Below are positions 46,676 to 57,139 of a stretch of DNA of 64,000 nt, in pieces. Position 1 is the stretch's first letter; every line of letters starts with the position of its first letter. Source of the stretch: Leptospira bouyouniensis (lineage in GTDB: Bacteria; Spirochaetota; Leptospiria; Leptospirales; Leptospiraceae); NCBI RefSeq assembly GCF_004769525.1, contig NZ_RQFT01000003.1, positions 1 to 64,000 on the forward strand, read 5' to 3'. A program made the position numbers and the translations under genes. The notes beneath the pieces are model-generated. The model was given only the letters and a program-made list of their open reading frames with translations. It was not told the DNA's origin and ran no database searches.

Positions 46676-48172
46676 TTAGTTGCTGAATCCGTCCAGAAAT
46701 TGGTTATTTTTGATCTTATATTGTAAGGAACCGCGGCTGATACCAAGGAGTTTTGCGGCTTCCTCTTGGGTACTTGCTCTTTGAAAGGCTTCTCTGATCC
46801 AAATTGCTTCTAGCTTTTCGATGGCTAAGTTTAGGGATAAATTATCACTAGGGGAAAGGTTTTCCGTTCCCACACCCACTGCTGTGAGTTTACCACGTGA
46901 CTCTTCTTCCCGTTTTCCATCTTGCTGGAAAGAATATGGTTCAAGTACTGTTTCTTGCGGAACTATAACAGCATATTGGATGACACTTTGGAGTTGGCGA
47001 ACATTTCCACTCCATGGCATTCCAGTAAGTGCTTTTAGTGCCTCTGAGGAGAACGATTTGTTTTTCCCATATTGTTTATTATATTGGTATAAATAATGAT
47101 GGGCGAGTAAAGGGATGTCTCCTCTCCTTTCTCTTAAGGGTGGAGTTCTGAGTGGAACTTCCGCTAGGCGGTAGTATAAATCCATGGAGAAAGTTTCTTT
47201 TTGAATGTCTTCCAAAAGATCTCGTTTACTACCCGAAAAAATTCTAATATTTAAAACATCTTCTTTTTTTTTCGTATTTGGATTTGGTATTGTTTTATCA
47301 CGAAGTGTTTGGAAGAGTTTGGTTTGTAAATTGCTTGGTAAATCTCCAATAGATTCTATGTATAAGGATCCACCATTACTTTGTTCCAATTTTCCAGGAT
47401 TAAATATTTTACCACTATAACTTCCAAAAAGTTCTGCTTCCAATAATTCATAACTCAAACCAGAGCAATCAACAGTCGAAAATGGACCATTTTTCCTTTG
47501 GGAAATATAATGTAATGCCTTTGCTACTAACTTTTTTCCAGAACCTTCTTCTCCAATGATCATGACGGAAATATCAGAGGGGCCCACTTGTCGAATTCTA
47601 TGTTTTAAAAAAAGAATACTTGGATCATATCCTAAAATTTCTTCGACAGGATCTTCTTCCCGTTTAGATTTTTCAAAAGCTTCTTTTGCAATCCTTTCTT
47701 CTAAAATAACAATGGTTAACTGGGAAGCAAAAAGTGTTGCCTGGTTGATGATGTCAGGTGAAAAAAAGTTTACTTTGTCTGATTCTAAATTGAGAACTCC
47801 AACGGTAGAATCTCTTGTTAATAATGGAATCGCAAGTTCAGAACGAACTGTTTCAATTAGTTTGACATAGTCTTTATCTAAAGTTACATCGGGAACATAA
47901 ATGATTTCTCGAGAGGATGCGGCACGGCCTGTCACACCTAAGTTTAACGGAAGTTTGGCTGCGATTTTTTTCTCCCAGTCCATACCTTTGGCCGCAACAA
48001 TGGTAAGCACCTTTTCCTCTTGGTCCATAATGGAGATACTCCCAGTCGAGGCACCAAATAGAGTCAGTGTCATATCCAAAATGAAATTTAAACGATCCGT
48101 AATATTCGGAAGTTGTTGGATTTCCTTTTGGATTTTCCTTAAAGTGCCGGAAATATCCTGTTTTACAGACAT
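46676..48172 (-). CDS. GAF-AAA-Fis regulator with degenerate sigma54-activator core
   Basis: The 498 residues have a GAF domain (about 22-165), a sigma54-activator-type AAA domain (about 178-400) and a Fis-type helix-turn-helix (LEAIWIREAFQRASTQEEAA, then KLLGISRGSLQYKIK). The AAA domain is altered at key points. Walker A GEEGSGKK (207-214) is kept. The segment after ELFG (247-250) reads SYSGKIFNPGKLEQSNGG and lacks GAFTGA. Walker B is YIESIGD, with Asp-Glu replaced by Glu273-Ser274. Sensor I is SGSK in place of AATN. ATP hydrolysis and sigma54 contact are therefore doubtful. It follows prfB by 4 bp. Confidence 0.88.
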   Translation of the reverse strand: MSVKQDISGTLRKIQKEIQQLPNITDRLNFILDMTLTLFGASTGSISIMDQEEKVLTIVAAKGMDWEKKIAAKLPLNLGVTGRAASSREIIYVPDVTLDKDYVKLIETVRSELAIPLLTRDSTVGVLNLESDKVNFFSPDIINQATLFASQLTIVILEERIAKEAFEKSKREEDPVEEILGYDPSILFLKHRIRQVGPSDISVMIIGEEGSGKKLVAKALHYISQRKNGPFSTVDCSGLSYELLEAELFGSYSGKIFNPGKLEQSNGGSLYIESIGDLPSNLQTKLFQTLRDKTIPNPNTKKKEDVLNIRIFSGSKRDLLEDIQKETFSMDLYYRLAEVPLRTPPLRERRGDIPLLAHHYLYQYNKQYGKNKSFSSEALKALTGMPWSGNVRQLQSVIQYAVIVPQETVLEPYSFQQDGKREEESRGKLTAVGVGTENLSPSDNLSLNLAIEKLEAIWIREAFQRASTQEEAAKLLGISRGSLQYKIKNNQFLDGFSN

Positions 48173-48176
48173 CGGA

Positions 48177-49304
48177 TTATACTTTAGCGTTTGCCTTTTG
48201 ATTTGTCAGGTATTTTAAATATGCAATAATAAAATCTTCGAGGTCACCGTCCATCACTGCGTGTACATTTCCTGTTTCAAAATCAGTGCGATGGTCTTTT
48301 ACTAAATTGTAAGGATGGAACACATAACTGCGAATCTGTGAACCCCAAGCTATATCTCTTTTTTCCCCGGCTTTTTTAGCATTTTCTTCTTCAGCTTTTT
48401 GTTTTTCCATTTCATAAAGCCTTGCTTTTAGCATTTTCATCGCCGTGTCACGGTTTTTGATTTGGGACCTTTCCATCTGACAAGAAACTACGATACCTGT
48501 TGGAATGTGTGTGATCCGAACTGCAGAGTCAGTTGTGTTGACATGTTGTCCACCGGCTCCTGACGAACGATATACATCTATACGTAAATCTTTTTCCTCG
48601 ATGTTCACTTGTATGTCATCATCTACTTCAGGTGTCACATAGACAGATGCAAAAGAAGTATGCCTACGTTTATTTGAATCAAAAGGTGAAATCCTGACAA
48701 GTCGGTGAACACCAGATTCACATTTTAAATAACCAAAGGGATGATCGCCTTGGATGTATAAGGTGGCATTTTTAATGCCTGCTGTTTCACCTGGTTGGTA
48801 GTCAACAAGTTCAGCACGGTAACCTTTTTGTTCGCAAAACCTTGTGTACATTCGAAGCAACATATCAGCCCAGTCTTGTGATTCCGTTCCGCCAGCTCCT
48901 GGGTGGATGTTGATAAAGGCAGCTTTCCCATCATCTTTCCCGGAAAGAGCATCTAACATCTGCAAATTTTCAAATGATTCGAACATACGATCAAAATCAT
49001 CATTTAACGATTTTAAACCTGCTTCCCCCATCTCTTCGGACGTAAGTTCAATCAAATCAGGAAAATCCAAAAGTTCCTTTTTAAGATCCAACCATGGATC
49101 TAATTTTAATTGAAGTTCATTCCTCTTTTGAGTTACATTTTTTGCTTGTTCTGGGGAGTCCCATAATTTGGGATCATTTGCCTTTTCAATCAAAGATAAC
49201 AATCTATCATAATCTTCTTGGAAATTTTGTGATGTCCAATATGTTTGAAATGATTCTATCATTTCAGTGGTTTGTTTTTTTAATTCTTTAAGTGGTCTAT
49301 CCAT
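48177..49304 (-). CDS. prfB: peptide chain release factor 2
   Basis: RF2 recognises UGA and UAA. The RF2-specific SPF motif is at 206-208 (VRISPFDS), and the catalytic GGQ is at 251-253 in [17 protein letters not shown]. The 375 residues are encoded in one continuous frame with no TGA near codon 25. The autoregulatory +1 frameshift found in many bacteria is thus absent. It is near the centre of the valS-to-ompA-like minus-strand run and 4 bp upstream of the GAF-AAA-Fis gene. Confidence 0.97.
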   Translation of the reverse strand: MDRPLKELKKQTTEMIESFQTYWTSQNFQEDYDRLLSLIEKANDPKLWDSPEQAKNVTQKRNELQLKLDPWLDLKKELLDFPDLIELTSEEMGEAGLKSLNDDFDRMFESFENLQMLDALSGKDDGKAAFINIHPGAGGTESQDWADMLLRMYTRFCEQKGYRAELVDYQPGETAGIKNATLYIQGDHPFGYLKCESGVHRLVRISPFDSNKRRHTSFASVYVTPEVDDDIQVNIEEKDLRIDVYRSSGAGGQHVNTTDSAVRITHIPTGIVVSCQMERSQIKNRDTAMKMLKARLYEMEKQKAEEENAKKAGEKRDIAWGSQIRSYVFHPYNLVKDHRTDFETGNVHAVMDGDLEDFIIAYLKYLTNQKANAKV

Positions 49305-49327
49305 ACTATATAAATCCGAAATAACTT

Positions 49328-50167
49328 TTAAAACAAAGAATCTTTACGCAAACGTTCCACTTCCCATTGGAAAGTAGTTTCACGAAGTTGTGGTGTATTT
49401 CCTTCTACCGTTCCAACTAAAGAATAACTGGTTTCTTTTCCATATGTATCAGGTAGTTTTTTTAAGATGAATTTTCCTGATTTGATGAGTTCAATCACAT
49501 GGAGTAAAAATGGATCTTTTTCTTTTCGACTCATCTCTTCCATTGCATAATAAAAGGTAGATAATCCCTTATAAAACCAATCGATGTATTCATTTTTACC
49601 ACGTGGCCAAATTTGTTCCAAACGAATCTCTGATTCTTGAACAAGTGATTTACCCAAAAATGGTTTTTGTAATACACGGCATTGGAAATAAATTTCAAAA
49701 TTTAAATCTCTGTCCCCACCTTTTTCAAAATCCACACCAATCCAACGGATCCATGATTTTTTCTCTTTGATTGGTAAAGCAGGAATAAGGGCAAACAAAT
49801 ACCCTTGGTCTTTAAAGATCCTTTCATGTGCCAAATGTTCTAAAATTTCAAGTGGGATCATATAATGTCCCTTCGACCATTCGATCACATAAGGAATTGA
49901 TTCCAATTGTAAATACTCTGGTGGTGTTTCCGTACGAGTGATATCACCAAACTGAGTCAAGATGAAGATGAACGATAAAAGTTCTAGGCGACTCAGTCCC
50001 GATAAAACACTAACAGATCCACTTAAGTTTTGTAATGATCTTCGAATCATCAAGTGTTGTTGGAGTTGCGTTTGGTTTTCGGATAAAATAATCCCTAGGT
50101 GTTTTTCAAAATTGCGAAGTTTGGAACGTTCGCAAGCTTTAAAATTACCCGAGAGACTAAATGGCAC
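49328..50167 (-). CDS. protein of unknown function between purD and prfB
   Basis: The 279 residues are soluble-looking, with no signal peptide and a helical first third ([20 protein letters not shown]). [20 protein letters not shown] and [20 protein letters not shown] follow. The start lies directly after the purD stop (50168) and 23 bp separate its end from prfB. It recalls helicase-associated or winged-helix proteins of unknown function only in general shape. No motif is clear enough to name it. Confidence 0.68.
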   Translation of the reverse strand: MPFSLSGNFKACERSKLRNFEKHLGIILSENQTQLQQHLMIRRSLQNLSGSVSVLSGLSRLELLSFIFILTQFGDITRTETPPEYLQLESIPYVIEWSKGHYMIPLEILEHLAHERIFKDQGYLFALIPALPIKEKKSWIRWIGVDFEKGGDRDLNFEIYFQCRVLQKPFLGKSLVQESEIRLEQIWPRGKNEYIDWFYKGLSTFYYAMEEMSRKEKDPFLLHVIELIKSGKFILKKLPDTYGKETSYSLVGTVEGNTPQLRETTFQWEVERLRKDSLF

Positions 50168-51445
50168 TTAAAGAGCTCTCCTACCTATATCTTTTCTGTA
50201 AAAAGTATTTGGCGCTTTCAATTTACCTAAGAAAACATAACACTCATCTATTGCTTCTTTCAGACTCTTGCCAAAAGAAGTAATACCAAGGATACGCCCA
50301 CCATTTGCAAGGGTCGAAGAGTTTACTTTTTTTGTCCCTGCATGATACACTACCACATTCCCTTCGTTTGCTGGTATTTCCAAAACCATTCCCTTCTCAG
50401 GAGAATCAGGATACCCTTTTGCGGCAAGTACCACAACAGCAGAAGAACCTTGTTTTAACTTCAGATTCCGTTCCGGTAAACTTCCAGTTGCGGATGCATT
50501 GAATATCGGTAAAATATCTTCGTCAATCAGTCGTAACACACATTGTGTTTCAGGATCACCAAACCGACAATTAAATTCAACCACACTAGGTTCCCCTTCC
50601 TTGGTGATCATAAGTCCAACATAAAGAAGCCCTTTATAGGGATGCCCAGACCTTCTAAAATCATCTAACATTGGCTCTATGACTTTTGATTTGACTTTTG
50701 ACAGAACAGAATCAGTTACAATTGGGGCTGGCGCGTAAGCACCCATTCCGCCTGTGTTTGGCCCGATGTCGCCATCGTATGCGCGTTTGTGGTCTTGAGC
50801 CGCAGGCAAACACATATATCTTTCACCATCAGTAATGACAAAAAGGGATGCTTCTTCCCCTTCCAAAAATGATTCAATTACAACCTTGTTGCCACTTTGA
50901 CCAAACTTGGATTCTAAAAAGATTTCATCTAAGGCACGTTTGACTTCTTTTAATTCAAATGCAACGGTAACACCTTTTCCTGCCGCAAGACCATCTGCTT
51001 TAACAACTAACGGTAACAGTTCTTTTTGTGCATAACTCCAAGCAGATTCATGATCAGTGAATACCGCAAATGAAGCAGTGGGAACTTTTGCTCGTTTCAT
51101 CATTTCTTTTGCGAAATGTTTGCTTCCTTCCACTTGCGCACAATAGGCAGAAGGTCCAAAACAAAGGATCCCAATTTCATCACACCAATCTGCAATTCCA
51201 TTCACAAGAGGATCTTCAGGCCCAACAACCACAAGGTTTGTTTTTGATGTTTTTATATATTCAAAGAACTTTGATTTGTCGGTGATGGAAATCTCATTTG
51301 GACTTAATAAAACATCCGAAGAAAATCCTCCATTCCCCGGGAATACTTTAAGAGATTCCAAAACATTTGATTTGGAAATTGCATCCGCTAATGCATGTTC
51401 CCTTCCGCCACTTCCTATTAATAAAACTTTATATTTATTTTCCAA
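50168..51445 (-). CDS. purD: phosphoribosylamine-glycine ligase
   Basis: PurD (GARS) joins glycine to phosphoribosylamine in purine synthesis. Over 425 residues, [17 protein letters not shown] starts the N-domain, and [16 protein letters not shown] follows. The ATP-grasp region has [46 protein letters not shown] and [13 protein letters not shown]. The length is normal. The start overlaps the valS end by 11 bp. The gene is embedded between a tRNA synthetase and prfB, with no other purine gene near. Confidence 0.97.
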   Translation of the reverse strand: MENKYKVLLIGSGGREHALADAISKSNVLESLKVFPGNGGFSSDVLLSPNEISITDKSKFFEYIKTSKTNLVVVGPEDPLVNGIADWCDEIGILCFGPSAYCAQVEGSKHFAKEMMKRAKVPTASFAVFTDHESAWSYAQKELLPLVVKADGLAAGKGVTVAFELKEVKRALDEIFLESKFGQSGNKVVIESFLEGEEASLFVITDGERYMCLPAAQDHKRAYDGDIGPNTGGMGAYAPAPIVTDSVLSKVKSKVIEPMLDDFRRSGHPYKGLLYVGLMITKEGEPSVVEFNCRFGDPETQCVLRLIDEDILPIFNASATGSLPERNLKLKQGSSAVVVLAAKGYPDSPEKGMVLEIPANEGNVVVYHAGTKKVNSSTLANGGRILGITSFGKSLKEAIDECYVFLGKLKAPNTFYRKDIGRRAL

Positions 51446-54119
51446 TTTTTTCCAACGCCCTAACTGTACTTTCTAATTTCTCTTTCCATGTGTTGTATTT
51501 TTCTCTTTCTTTTTCTACAACATCTGGTTTTGCTTTTTCTAAAAAGGAAGGATTGTTGATTTTATTTTCTAATTTTTCCATCTCGGATTCGATTTGTTTT
51601 TTTTCTTTTTCCAATCTTTGTTTTTCTTTCTCAAAATCAAAAATCCCTTCTAAAGGTAATATAATTTCTCCAATCGAAAACGCTCCAACGGAATCTGTAT
51701 TTTTTAATTCATACGAATCTAAAAATTCCAATGTTTCAGCTTTGGAAAGTTGGAGGATGGATTTAATCTCCCGTTCCATCATTTCTTTCAAATCTTGATT
51801 TGCACACTTCAGAATCACCTTACATTTTTTCTCAGGTTTGACACCGAGTTCTGCGCGCATATTTCGAATTTTCGTGATGATCTCACGAACAAGTTCCATC
51901 CGAACGACAGCAGGTGATAACGGAGAAACTCCATAAGCTTTTGGAAATTCTGTTTTTGCTAATTCTTTTGTATCAAGAAGAGAATGGATTTCCTCTGTGA
52001 TAAATGGCATAAAAGGATGTAAGAGTCCAAGTGATTTTTTTAATACACTTACGAGAACTTGGCGTGCTTTTTCTGCAGACTCTGGTGTGACATTACCATA
52101 CACTCGAGCTTTTGTTAATTCCAAATACCAATCGCAAAATGATCCCCATACGAAATCGTAAACAGCATTTGCCATTTCAAAAAATAAATAACCAGAGTAT
52201 GCTTTTTCATACCGTGCAAACATTTGGTCGAATTCATTCAGAATCCAAAGGTCAGTGTCTTCAAGAGAATCTAAATTAAGTTCTTTTGGAGAAAAATCTT
52301 CCGGTAAATTCATAAAAATGAAACGACTAGAATTCCAAATTTTATTACAAAAAGACCGATAACCGTCTAACCTAGATTCGTCGAATAGTATATCTTTTCC
52401 TTCAGGCAAAACTGCTGCTAAAAAGAATCGAAAGCTATCGGTTCCGTATTTGGACATCATGTCTAATGGATCCACAACGTTACCGAGTGACTTACTGAAT
52501 TTTTTTCCATCTTTGTCACGAACAAGTCCATGGATGAGAACCTTTTGGAACGGAACATCATCCATAAACTTCAGACCATTCATGATCATCCGAGCGACCC
52601 AAAAGAAGATAATATCAAATCCTGTTACTAAGACAGAAGTTGGGTAGTATTGTTTAAGCTCTTCTGTTTTTTCGGGCCAACCAAAAACAGAAAATGGCCA
52701 AAGCCCCGAAGAAAACCAAGTATCAAGTACGTCTTCATCTTGTTTGATGGTGTCCTTCGTTATCGAGATTCCTTTTTTCTCAAATAGAGTAATGGCTTCT
52801 TCTAATGATTCAGCGACCACCATATCTCCGTTTGGTGCATAATAAGCAGGGATTCGATGCCCCCACCACAATTGACGTGAGATACACCAATCACGGATAT
52901 TTTCCATCCACTCAAAGTAGGTTTTTTCCCACATTTTTGGTTGGAACTGTACTTTTCCCGATTTCACCACTTCGATCGCAGGTTTGGCAAGGGATTCAAT
53001 TTTGACAAACCATTGTGTTGATAACAGTGGTTCGATGACAGCTCCACCCCTTTGGTTGTGGCCCACACTATGAATATGGGTTTCAATTTTTTCAATGTAA
53101 CCTTTGGATTCTAACTCTTCCACAACACGTTTACGCGCTTCAAATCGGTCGAGTCCATTGTATTTCCCTGCAAACGAATTTAGAGTTCCATCCAAATTCA
53201 TGATGTTGAAAGGAGTTAATTTAAGCCTTAATCCTGCTTCATAGTCATTCGGATCATGAGCTGGAGTGATTTTGACAAGTCCAGATCCAAACTCTTTGTC
53301 CACAAAGGAATCAAATAACACAGGAATTTCTTTTTCAGCAATCGGCAAAAATACAAATTTATCTTTTAAACCCGAATAACGTTTGTCATCTGGGTGAGCA
53401 CAAACGGCAACGTCACCAAACATGGTTTCTGGTCTTGTGGTTGCGACAACGATGTATTCCCCAGGGTTCAATGATTTTGGATCTTTAGATTTAAACTCAG
53501 CCTTCGGGTATTTAATATGGTAAAGTTTCCCTTGTTTTTCTTTATACTCCACTTCAATATCGGAAATGGCAGTTTTAGTAACAGGGCACCAATTGATGAT
53601 TCGTTCCCCACGGTAAATCAAACCTTCATCAAAAAGAGTTCGAAATACTTTGATCACTGCTTTAGAAAGACCTTCATCAAATGTAAATCGTTCTTTAGAC
53701 CAGTCGACCGATTCACCGAGTAACCGTTGTTGCTTGGCAATCATTCCACCAGAATGTTTTTTCCACTCCCAAACCTTTTCTATGAATTGTTCTCGAGTGA
53801 AATCGGTTCTAGATTTACCTTCCTTTGCTAACTCGCGTTCAACGACAACTTGAGTGGCAATTCCGGCATGGTCCATACCTGGAACCCAAACCACATTTTT
53901 TCCTTTTTTCCGTTCAATACGAATGATGATATCTTGGATGGTGTGATTGAGTGCGTGCCCAATGTGTAAATTCCCTGTGACATTTGGTGGTGGGATGACA
54001 ATGGAAAATGTTTCTTTGCGTGAAGTGTCAGGTGCAAAGGATTGTTTTTCTTCCCAGATTTGGTTCCACTTTGGTTCTACAGATTCAGGATCATAACGGT
54101 CGGGTAGATGTGATTTCAT
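51435..54119 (-). CDS. valS: valyl-tRNA synthetase
   Basis: The 894 residues have the class I HIGH motif in [20 protein letters not shown] and the editing domain with [19 protein letters not shown]. The KMSKS loop appears as [15 protein letters not shown], with Phe for Met. The C-terminal ValRS coiled coil is [20 protein letters not shown] followed by [10 protein letters not shown]. It is the first gene of the long minus-strand run. The 118 bp upstream contain no clear T-box or tRNA-like leader. Confidence 0.97.
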   Translation of the reverse strand: MKSHLPDRYDPESVEPKWNQIWEEKQSFAPDTSRKETFSIVIPPPNVTGNLHIGHALNHTIQDIIIRIERKKGKNVVWVPGMDHAGIATQVVVERELAKEGKSRTDFTREQFIEKVWEWKKHSGGMIAKQQRLLGESVDWSKERFTFDEGLSKAVIKVFRTLFDEGLIYRGERIINWCPVTKTAISDIEVEYKEKQGKLYHIKYPKAEFKSKDPKSLNPGEYIVVATTRPETMFGDVAVCAHPDDKRYSGLKDKFVFLPIAEKEIPVLFDSFVDKEFGSGLVKITPAHDPNDYEAGLRLKLTPFNIMNLDGTLNSFAGKYNGLDRFEARKRVVEELESKGYIEKIETHIHSVGHNQRGGAVIEPLLSTQWFVKIESLAKPAIEVVKSGKVQFQPKMWEKTYFEWMENIRDWCISRQLWWGHRIPAYYAPNGDMVVAESLEEAITLFEKKGISITKDTIKQDEDVLDTWFSSGLWPFSVFGWPEKTEELKQYYPTSVLVTGFDIIFFWVARMIMNGLKFMDDVPFQKVLIHGLVRDKDGKKFSKSLGNVVDPLDMMSKYGTDSFRFFLAAVLPEGKDILFDESRLDGYRSFCNKIWNSSRFIFMNLPEDFSPKELNLDSLEDTDLWILNEFDQMFARYEKAYSGYLFFEMANAVYDFVWGSFCDWYLELTKARVYGNVTPESAEKARQVLVSVLKKSLGLLHPFMPFITEEIHSLLDTKELAKTEFPKAYGVSPLSPAVVRMELVREIITKIRNMRAELGVKPEKKCKVILKCANQDLKEMMEREIKSILQLSKAETLEFLDSYELKNTDSVGAFSIGEIILPLEGIFDFEKEKQRLEKEKKQIESEMEKLENKINNPSFLEKAKPDVVEKEREKYNTWKEKLESTVRALEKIGK

Positions 54120-54237
54120 AGGGTCGATCGATTTCTTGGACTTTACTATGTTTCGCAGAGAGTTTATGGGTCAAGGATGAAACACGATGCTTTAGGTTCG
54201 CATTGACAGAAAGCTGGTCTAAAAGAATCTGGTCGGC

Positions 54238-54387
54238 ATGAACGCAAAAACAGCAAAAATCCTCGGCAAATATGCAACCTTCAAAGGTGTTTCAGAGAAA
54301 CAATTGAAACGTGATTGGTTGTCTCTATCTCACATCGAGAAAGACAAAAAAAGACAAGAAATCCTAAAAGAAATCGCAAAGAAATAA
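54238..54387 (+). CDS. small basic protein (49 aa)
   Basis: ATG 54238 opens 49 codons (MNAKTAKILGKYATFKGVSE, then KQLKRDWLSLSHIEKDKKRQ and EILKEIAKK). It is basic, helical and soluble. It lacks a good Shine-Dalgarno but has a hairpin 5 bp after the stop and protein-like composition. The function is unknown. Confidence 0.5.
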   Translation: MNAKTAKILGKYATFKGVSEKQLKRDWLSLSHIEKDKKRQEILKEIAKK

Positions 54388-54392
54388 TCGAA

Positions 54393-54416
54393 GCGGAAGG
54401 TTCCTTCCGCACTTTT
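54393..54416 (+). terminator. hairpin just before the thioredoxin-like lipoprotein start
   Basis: GCGGAAGG (54393-54400), TT, CCTTCCGC (54403-54410), then ACTTTT and the ATG at 54417. It may terminate the small gene upstream. The only purine-rich, Shine-Dalgarno-like run (GGAAGG) is locked in the left arm. Confidence 0.6.
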
Positions 54417-54863
54417 ATGGAACGCCGATTCCTATTTTTTCTCTCCTCTCTTTTCTTAAGCTTCTCGCTCATCAGCCTCACACATTGCTCGAAACAAAGT
54501 GACATAATTCTATCTCAATACGATGGTTCCCTTTCTCAAGCGAACCAACTCAATCGTAAACTCATCGTGGTCTTTGGAGCGGATTGGTGCCCCGATTGTC
54601 GCGCATTAGATGCGATTTTTTCTGAGCCTGAAATCAAATCTATTTTGGAGACACAATTTGTGGTGATGAAAGTAGATGTGGGACAATTTGACAAAAACTT
54701 AAGTCTAAACCAAAGATTAGGTGATCCCATTCAAAATGGAATCCCAGCATTGGTTGTTCTATCTCCGAGTGGGGAAATCATCACTTCGACAAAAGGTGGA
54801 GAATTTTCTAATGCCAGAAAGATGACAAAAGAACAAGTGTTAGAGTATTTATACAAATTGTGA
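54417..54863 (+). CDS. thioredoxin-like lipoprotein (WCPDC)
   Basis: From ATG 54417 there are 148 residues. A signal peptide ends LISLTHC (Cys24), a lipobox, and the thioredoxin fold has VVFGADWCPDC with Cys58 and Cys61. The cis-Pro region is NGIPALVVLSPSG. It is probably a membrane-anchored periplasmic thiol reductant or oxidant. The frame is open upstream to 54315, but that part is not signal-like. The start sits directly after a hairpin with no free ribosome site. Confidence 0.85.
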   Translation: MERRFLFFLSSLFLSFSLISLTHCSKQSDIILSQYDGSLSQANQLNRKLIVVFGADWCPDCRALDAIFSEPEIKSILETQFVVMKVDVGQFDKNLSLNQRLGDPIQNGIPALVVLSPSGEIITSTKGGEFSNARKMTKEQVLEYLYKL

Positions 54864-54927
54864 TATCGAAACGCAAATTTTTACGAATTCACCATAACAA
54901 ATATTTTTACATAAATAAGGACCAAAA

Positions 54928-55473
54928 ATGAATCTTAAAACCAATTCCCTCCTCCGCCCATTGGCTAGTAAACCACAACGATTTGTTTTTCTTTGTTTGG
55001 TCTTTTTCGTTTTACTTACCTCTCACCTAACAGCTGAAGAAATCACGCCCCCAACATTGAAAATAGGTGACTTGCTCCCAGAGATCAATTATACCAACCA
55101 ATGGGAAGAACCAAGTCCCATTCCCACTGATACTAAAAAGGTTTTGTTTATCTCCGATATGGATGCCAGTAAAATCATCCATCCCATCTTGGAGAAAGAA
55201 GGAAAAGGGTATTTAGAATCCAAACAAACGGTTCTCATTTCCGACATTCACAGAATGCCTTCCTTGATCACAAAATTTGTGGCACTACCTAAAATGAAAT
55301 CTTATCCATATACCCTTCGTTTGGTGAGAGAAGAAAAAATAGCTGATTCATTTCCAAGAACAAAAGGATTTGTGACATTAATCCAATTGAAAGAAGGAAA
55401 GGTAACAAAAATTATCATTTCTAATCAGGAAGCAGAGGTGAAACAATTTTTGGTAGGGAATGACATAAAGTAA
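54928..55473 (+). CDS. exported protein of unknown function, possibly thioredoxin-fold
   Basis: The 181 residues have a signal peptide (hydrophobic core FVFLCLVFFVLLTSHLTA, cut about at residue 36). The mature part opens PPTLKIGDLLPEINYTNQWE, recalling the start of peroxiredoxin/TlpA-type folds. No CxxC is present. VLFISDMDASKIIHPILEKE and FVTLIQLKEGKVTKIIIS suggest alternating strands. It follows the WCPDC lipoprotein by 64 bp. AAGGACC precedes the ATG. Confidence 0.65.
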   Translation: MNLKTNSLLRPLASKPQRFVFLCLVFFVLLTSHLTAEEITPPTLKIGDLLPEINYTNQWEEPSPIPTDTKKVLFISDMDASKIIHPILEKEGKGYLESKQTVLISDIHRMPSLITKFVALPKMKSYPYTLRLVREEKIADSFPRTKGFVTLIQLKEGKVTKIIISNQEAEVKQFLVGNDIK

Positions 55474-55481
55474 TATTTCCG

Positions 55482-55952
55482 ATGGAAAATGTTCGGTATC
55501 GAATTGGAAACATACATGATCTTTTCCAACTACAAGAACTATTTATAGAATCCATCACCAATGTTTGTAACAAAGATTATACGGATGCTCAGATAAAAAA
55601 ATGGGCTTCCGGATCAGAAGATGAAAAACGATGGGAAGAAATTATAAACCAACAATTGGTCATTCTTGCGGAATTCAATCAAACCATCATTGGATTTGGC
55701 ACATTAGACCGTCAAAACTGTATTGATTTACTCTATGTAAGTTCAAAATACCTTCGATTGGGCATCGCAAAACAAATTTACTACCGATTGGAAGAATTTG
55801 CATTGAACAGAAAAGCGAAAAAACTTATCTCCCATGTAAGTATCACAGCAAAACCATTTTTTGAATCCCTTGGCTTTGTTATGATCAGCGAAAATGTAAT
55901 CAAACGAGATGATGTTAAATTTACGAATTATACAGTTGAAAAGAATATTTAA
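55482..55952 (+). CDS. GNAT-family N-acetyltransferase
   Basis: The 156 residues match the GNAT pattern. VRYRIGNIHDLFQLQELFIE is at the N-terminus, LVILAEFNQTIIGFGTL is the beta-4 region, and IDLLYVSSKYLRLGIAKQIY is motif A with an R/Q-x-x-G-x-G/A-like pyrophosphate loop. AKPFFESLGFVM is near the end. The substrate is unknown. It starts 8 bp after the previous gene and its 3' end overlaps the phosphoesterase start. Confidence 0.85.
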   Translation: MENVRYRIGNIHDLFQLQELFIESITNVCNKDYTDAQIKKWASGSEDEKRWEEIINQQLVILAEFNQTIIGFGTLDRQNCIDLLYVSSKYLRLGIAKQIYYRLEEFALNRKAKKLISHVSITAKPFFESLGFVMISENVIKRDDVKFTNYTVEKNI

Positions 55953-56760
55953 ATTCCTTCTCTTCTCGCTACTAATCCTCTTTTTCAACTCATTCTTTTT
56001 CGAGCGTTATTACGTTCGTTTTCCTATCTACGAAATTGAATCCACAAGAATACCAAAGAATTTCGATGGGTATAAAATCGCAGTTGTATCAGACTTACAT
56101 TATGGTTTTCTAAACCCTGAATTTTGGATTCGGTATGTAATTGGTTCTATCAATGAACAAAATCCTGATCTAATTGTTGGGCTTGGTGACTACGTCAAAA
56201 AAAGAAATTTTGTCGAAGAGTTGATTCATGTATGGAAATTACTTCCTCTTCTAAAAGCCAAAGATAGAGAAGTCTTCGTGAATGGAAATCATGATCATTG
56301 GGCAAATCATTCGCTTTCTCTTCGTTTATTAGAAGAAAGTAAAAAATCGATACGCAATCGAATTTTTGAAATCAAACTCGGCAATGAGAAAATCATCCTT
56401 GGTGGTCTTGGGGATTTTTGGGAAGACCACATTCCAATTGATCAAATCTTCCAACACACAGATCCAAAACAATTTCGAATTGCCATTGCGCACAATCCGG
56501 AATCAGCGGATACACCACATACAGTATCGATAGATCTTTTCATTACTGGTCATACCCATGGCGGGCAAGTTCGAATTCCCTTTCTTCAACATTCTCCTAT
56601 CCTTCCTGTCCAAAATAAAAACTATGATTTAGGGATTCGAAATTCTATTTTCAACGAAATGGTTTTTATTTCTGCTGGGATTGGGTGGTCTATTTTACCT
56701 CTTCGATTCAATTGTCCTTCCGAAGTTCCCATCCTTATTTTAAAACACAAAGCAAACTGA
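55909..56760 (+). CDS. membrane-anchored calcineurin-like metallophosphoesterase
   Basis: The 283 residues have an N-terminal transmembrane anchor (about 15-31). The metallophosphoesterase motifs are VVSDLHYGF, IVGLGDYV, VNGNHDHW, IAIAHNPE and ITGHTHGGQVRIP. The usual GD and GNHD metal ligands are present. This YaeI/YkuE-like type often acts on lipid phosphates such as UDP-diacylglucosamine at membranes; the substrate here is open. The start at 55909 overlaps the GNAT gene by 44 bp; TTG 55936 would reduce the overlap to 17 bp. Confidence 0.87.
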   Translation: MMLNLRIIQLKRIFKFLLFSLLILFFNSFFFERYYVRFPIYEIESTRIPKNFDGYKIAVVSDLHYGFLNPEFWIRYVIGSINEQNPDLIVGLGDYVKKRNFVEELIHVWKLLPLLKAKDREVFVNGNHDHWANHSLSLRLLEESKKSIRNRIFEIKLGNEKIILGGLGDFWEDHIPIDQIFQHTDPKQFRIAIAHNPESADTPHTVSIDLFITGHTHGGQVRIPFLQHSPILPVQNKNYDLGIRNSIFNEMVFISAGIGWSILPLRFNCPSEVPILILKHKAN

Positions 56761-57139
56761 TGAATCTGATCGATCCAACAACAGACGCAAATTCTAAGTC
56801 ATAGTGAATGATATTAAGGTAAGGATTCTCCAGGTTGCAACTGGTGCGCTGAGACTAAAGAATAAACAAGAAACAATTGTTTTAAGAGATTTAAGGGTGA
56901 ATGCGATTTCTCATTTTGTTTCTCCTTTAAGCATCCTAACATCTCATTGAATCAATCAAAAAGAAGACAAAGTATAAACTTTGAAATCGCTACATCGCAA
57001 ACAACCTTCCAAATCCCAAAAAGGTTAGATATCATACTTTTTTTCAAAATGGTACCAAAATCTACTTGATAACGATGTTCTTTATTTTATAAATCTTTCC
57101 CAAACGTTCATCGAATCTTTAGTAAGAGAGAAACCCATT
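56761..57139. other. 379-bp gap before the flavin monooxygenase
   Basis: I see no full gene. The gap holds a near-palindrome around TTGCAA (56830-56844). A minus-strand AAGGAG lies 7 nt before an ATG (56912-56914) that meets a stop after seven codons. The promoter of the next gene is at 57066-57093. The minus-strand signal may be a remnant of a lost gene. Confidence 0.5.
57066..57093 (+). promoter_or_regulatory. candidate sigma70-like promoter of the flavin monooxygenase
   Basis: TTGATA (57066-57071), 16 bp, TATAAA (57088-57093), about 47 bp before ATG 57140. Spacing is acceptable. Confidence 0.5.

Noticed and set aside
53517..53853. Plus-strand frames of 67-68 codons in valS
   Set aside because: Antisense shadows of the conserved ValRS catalytic and editing region.
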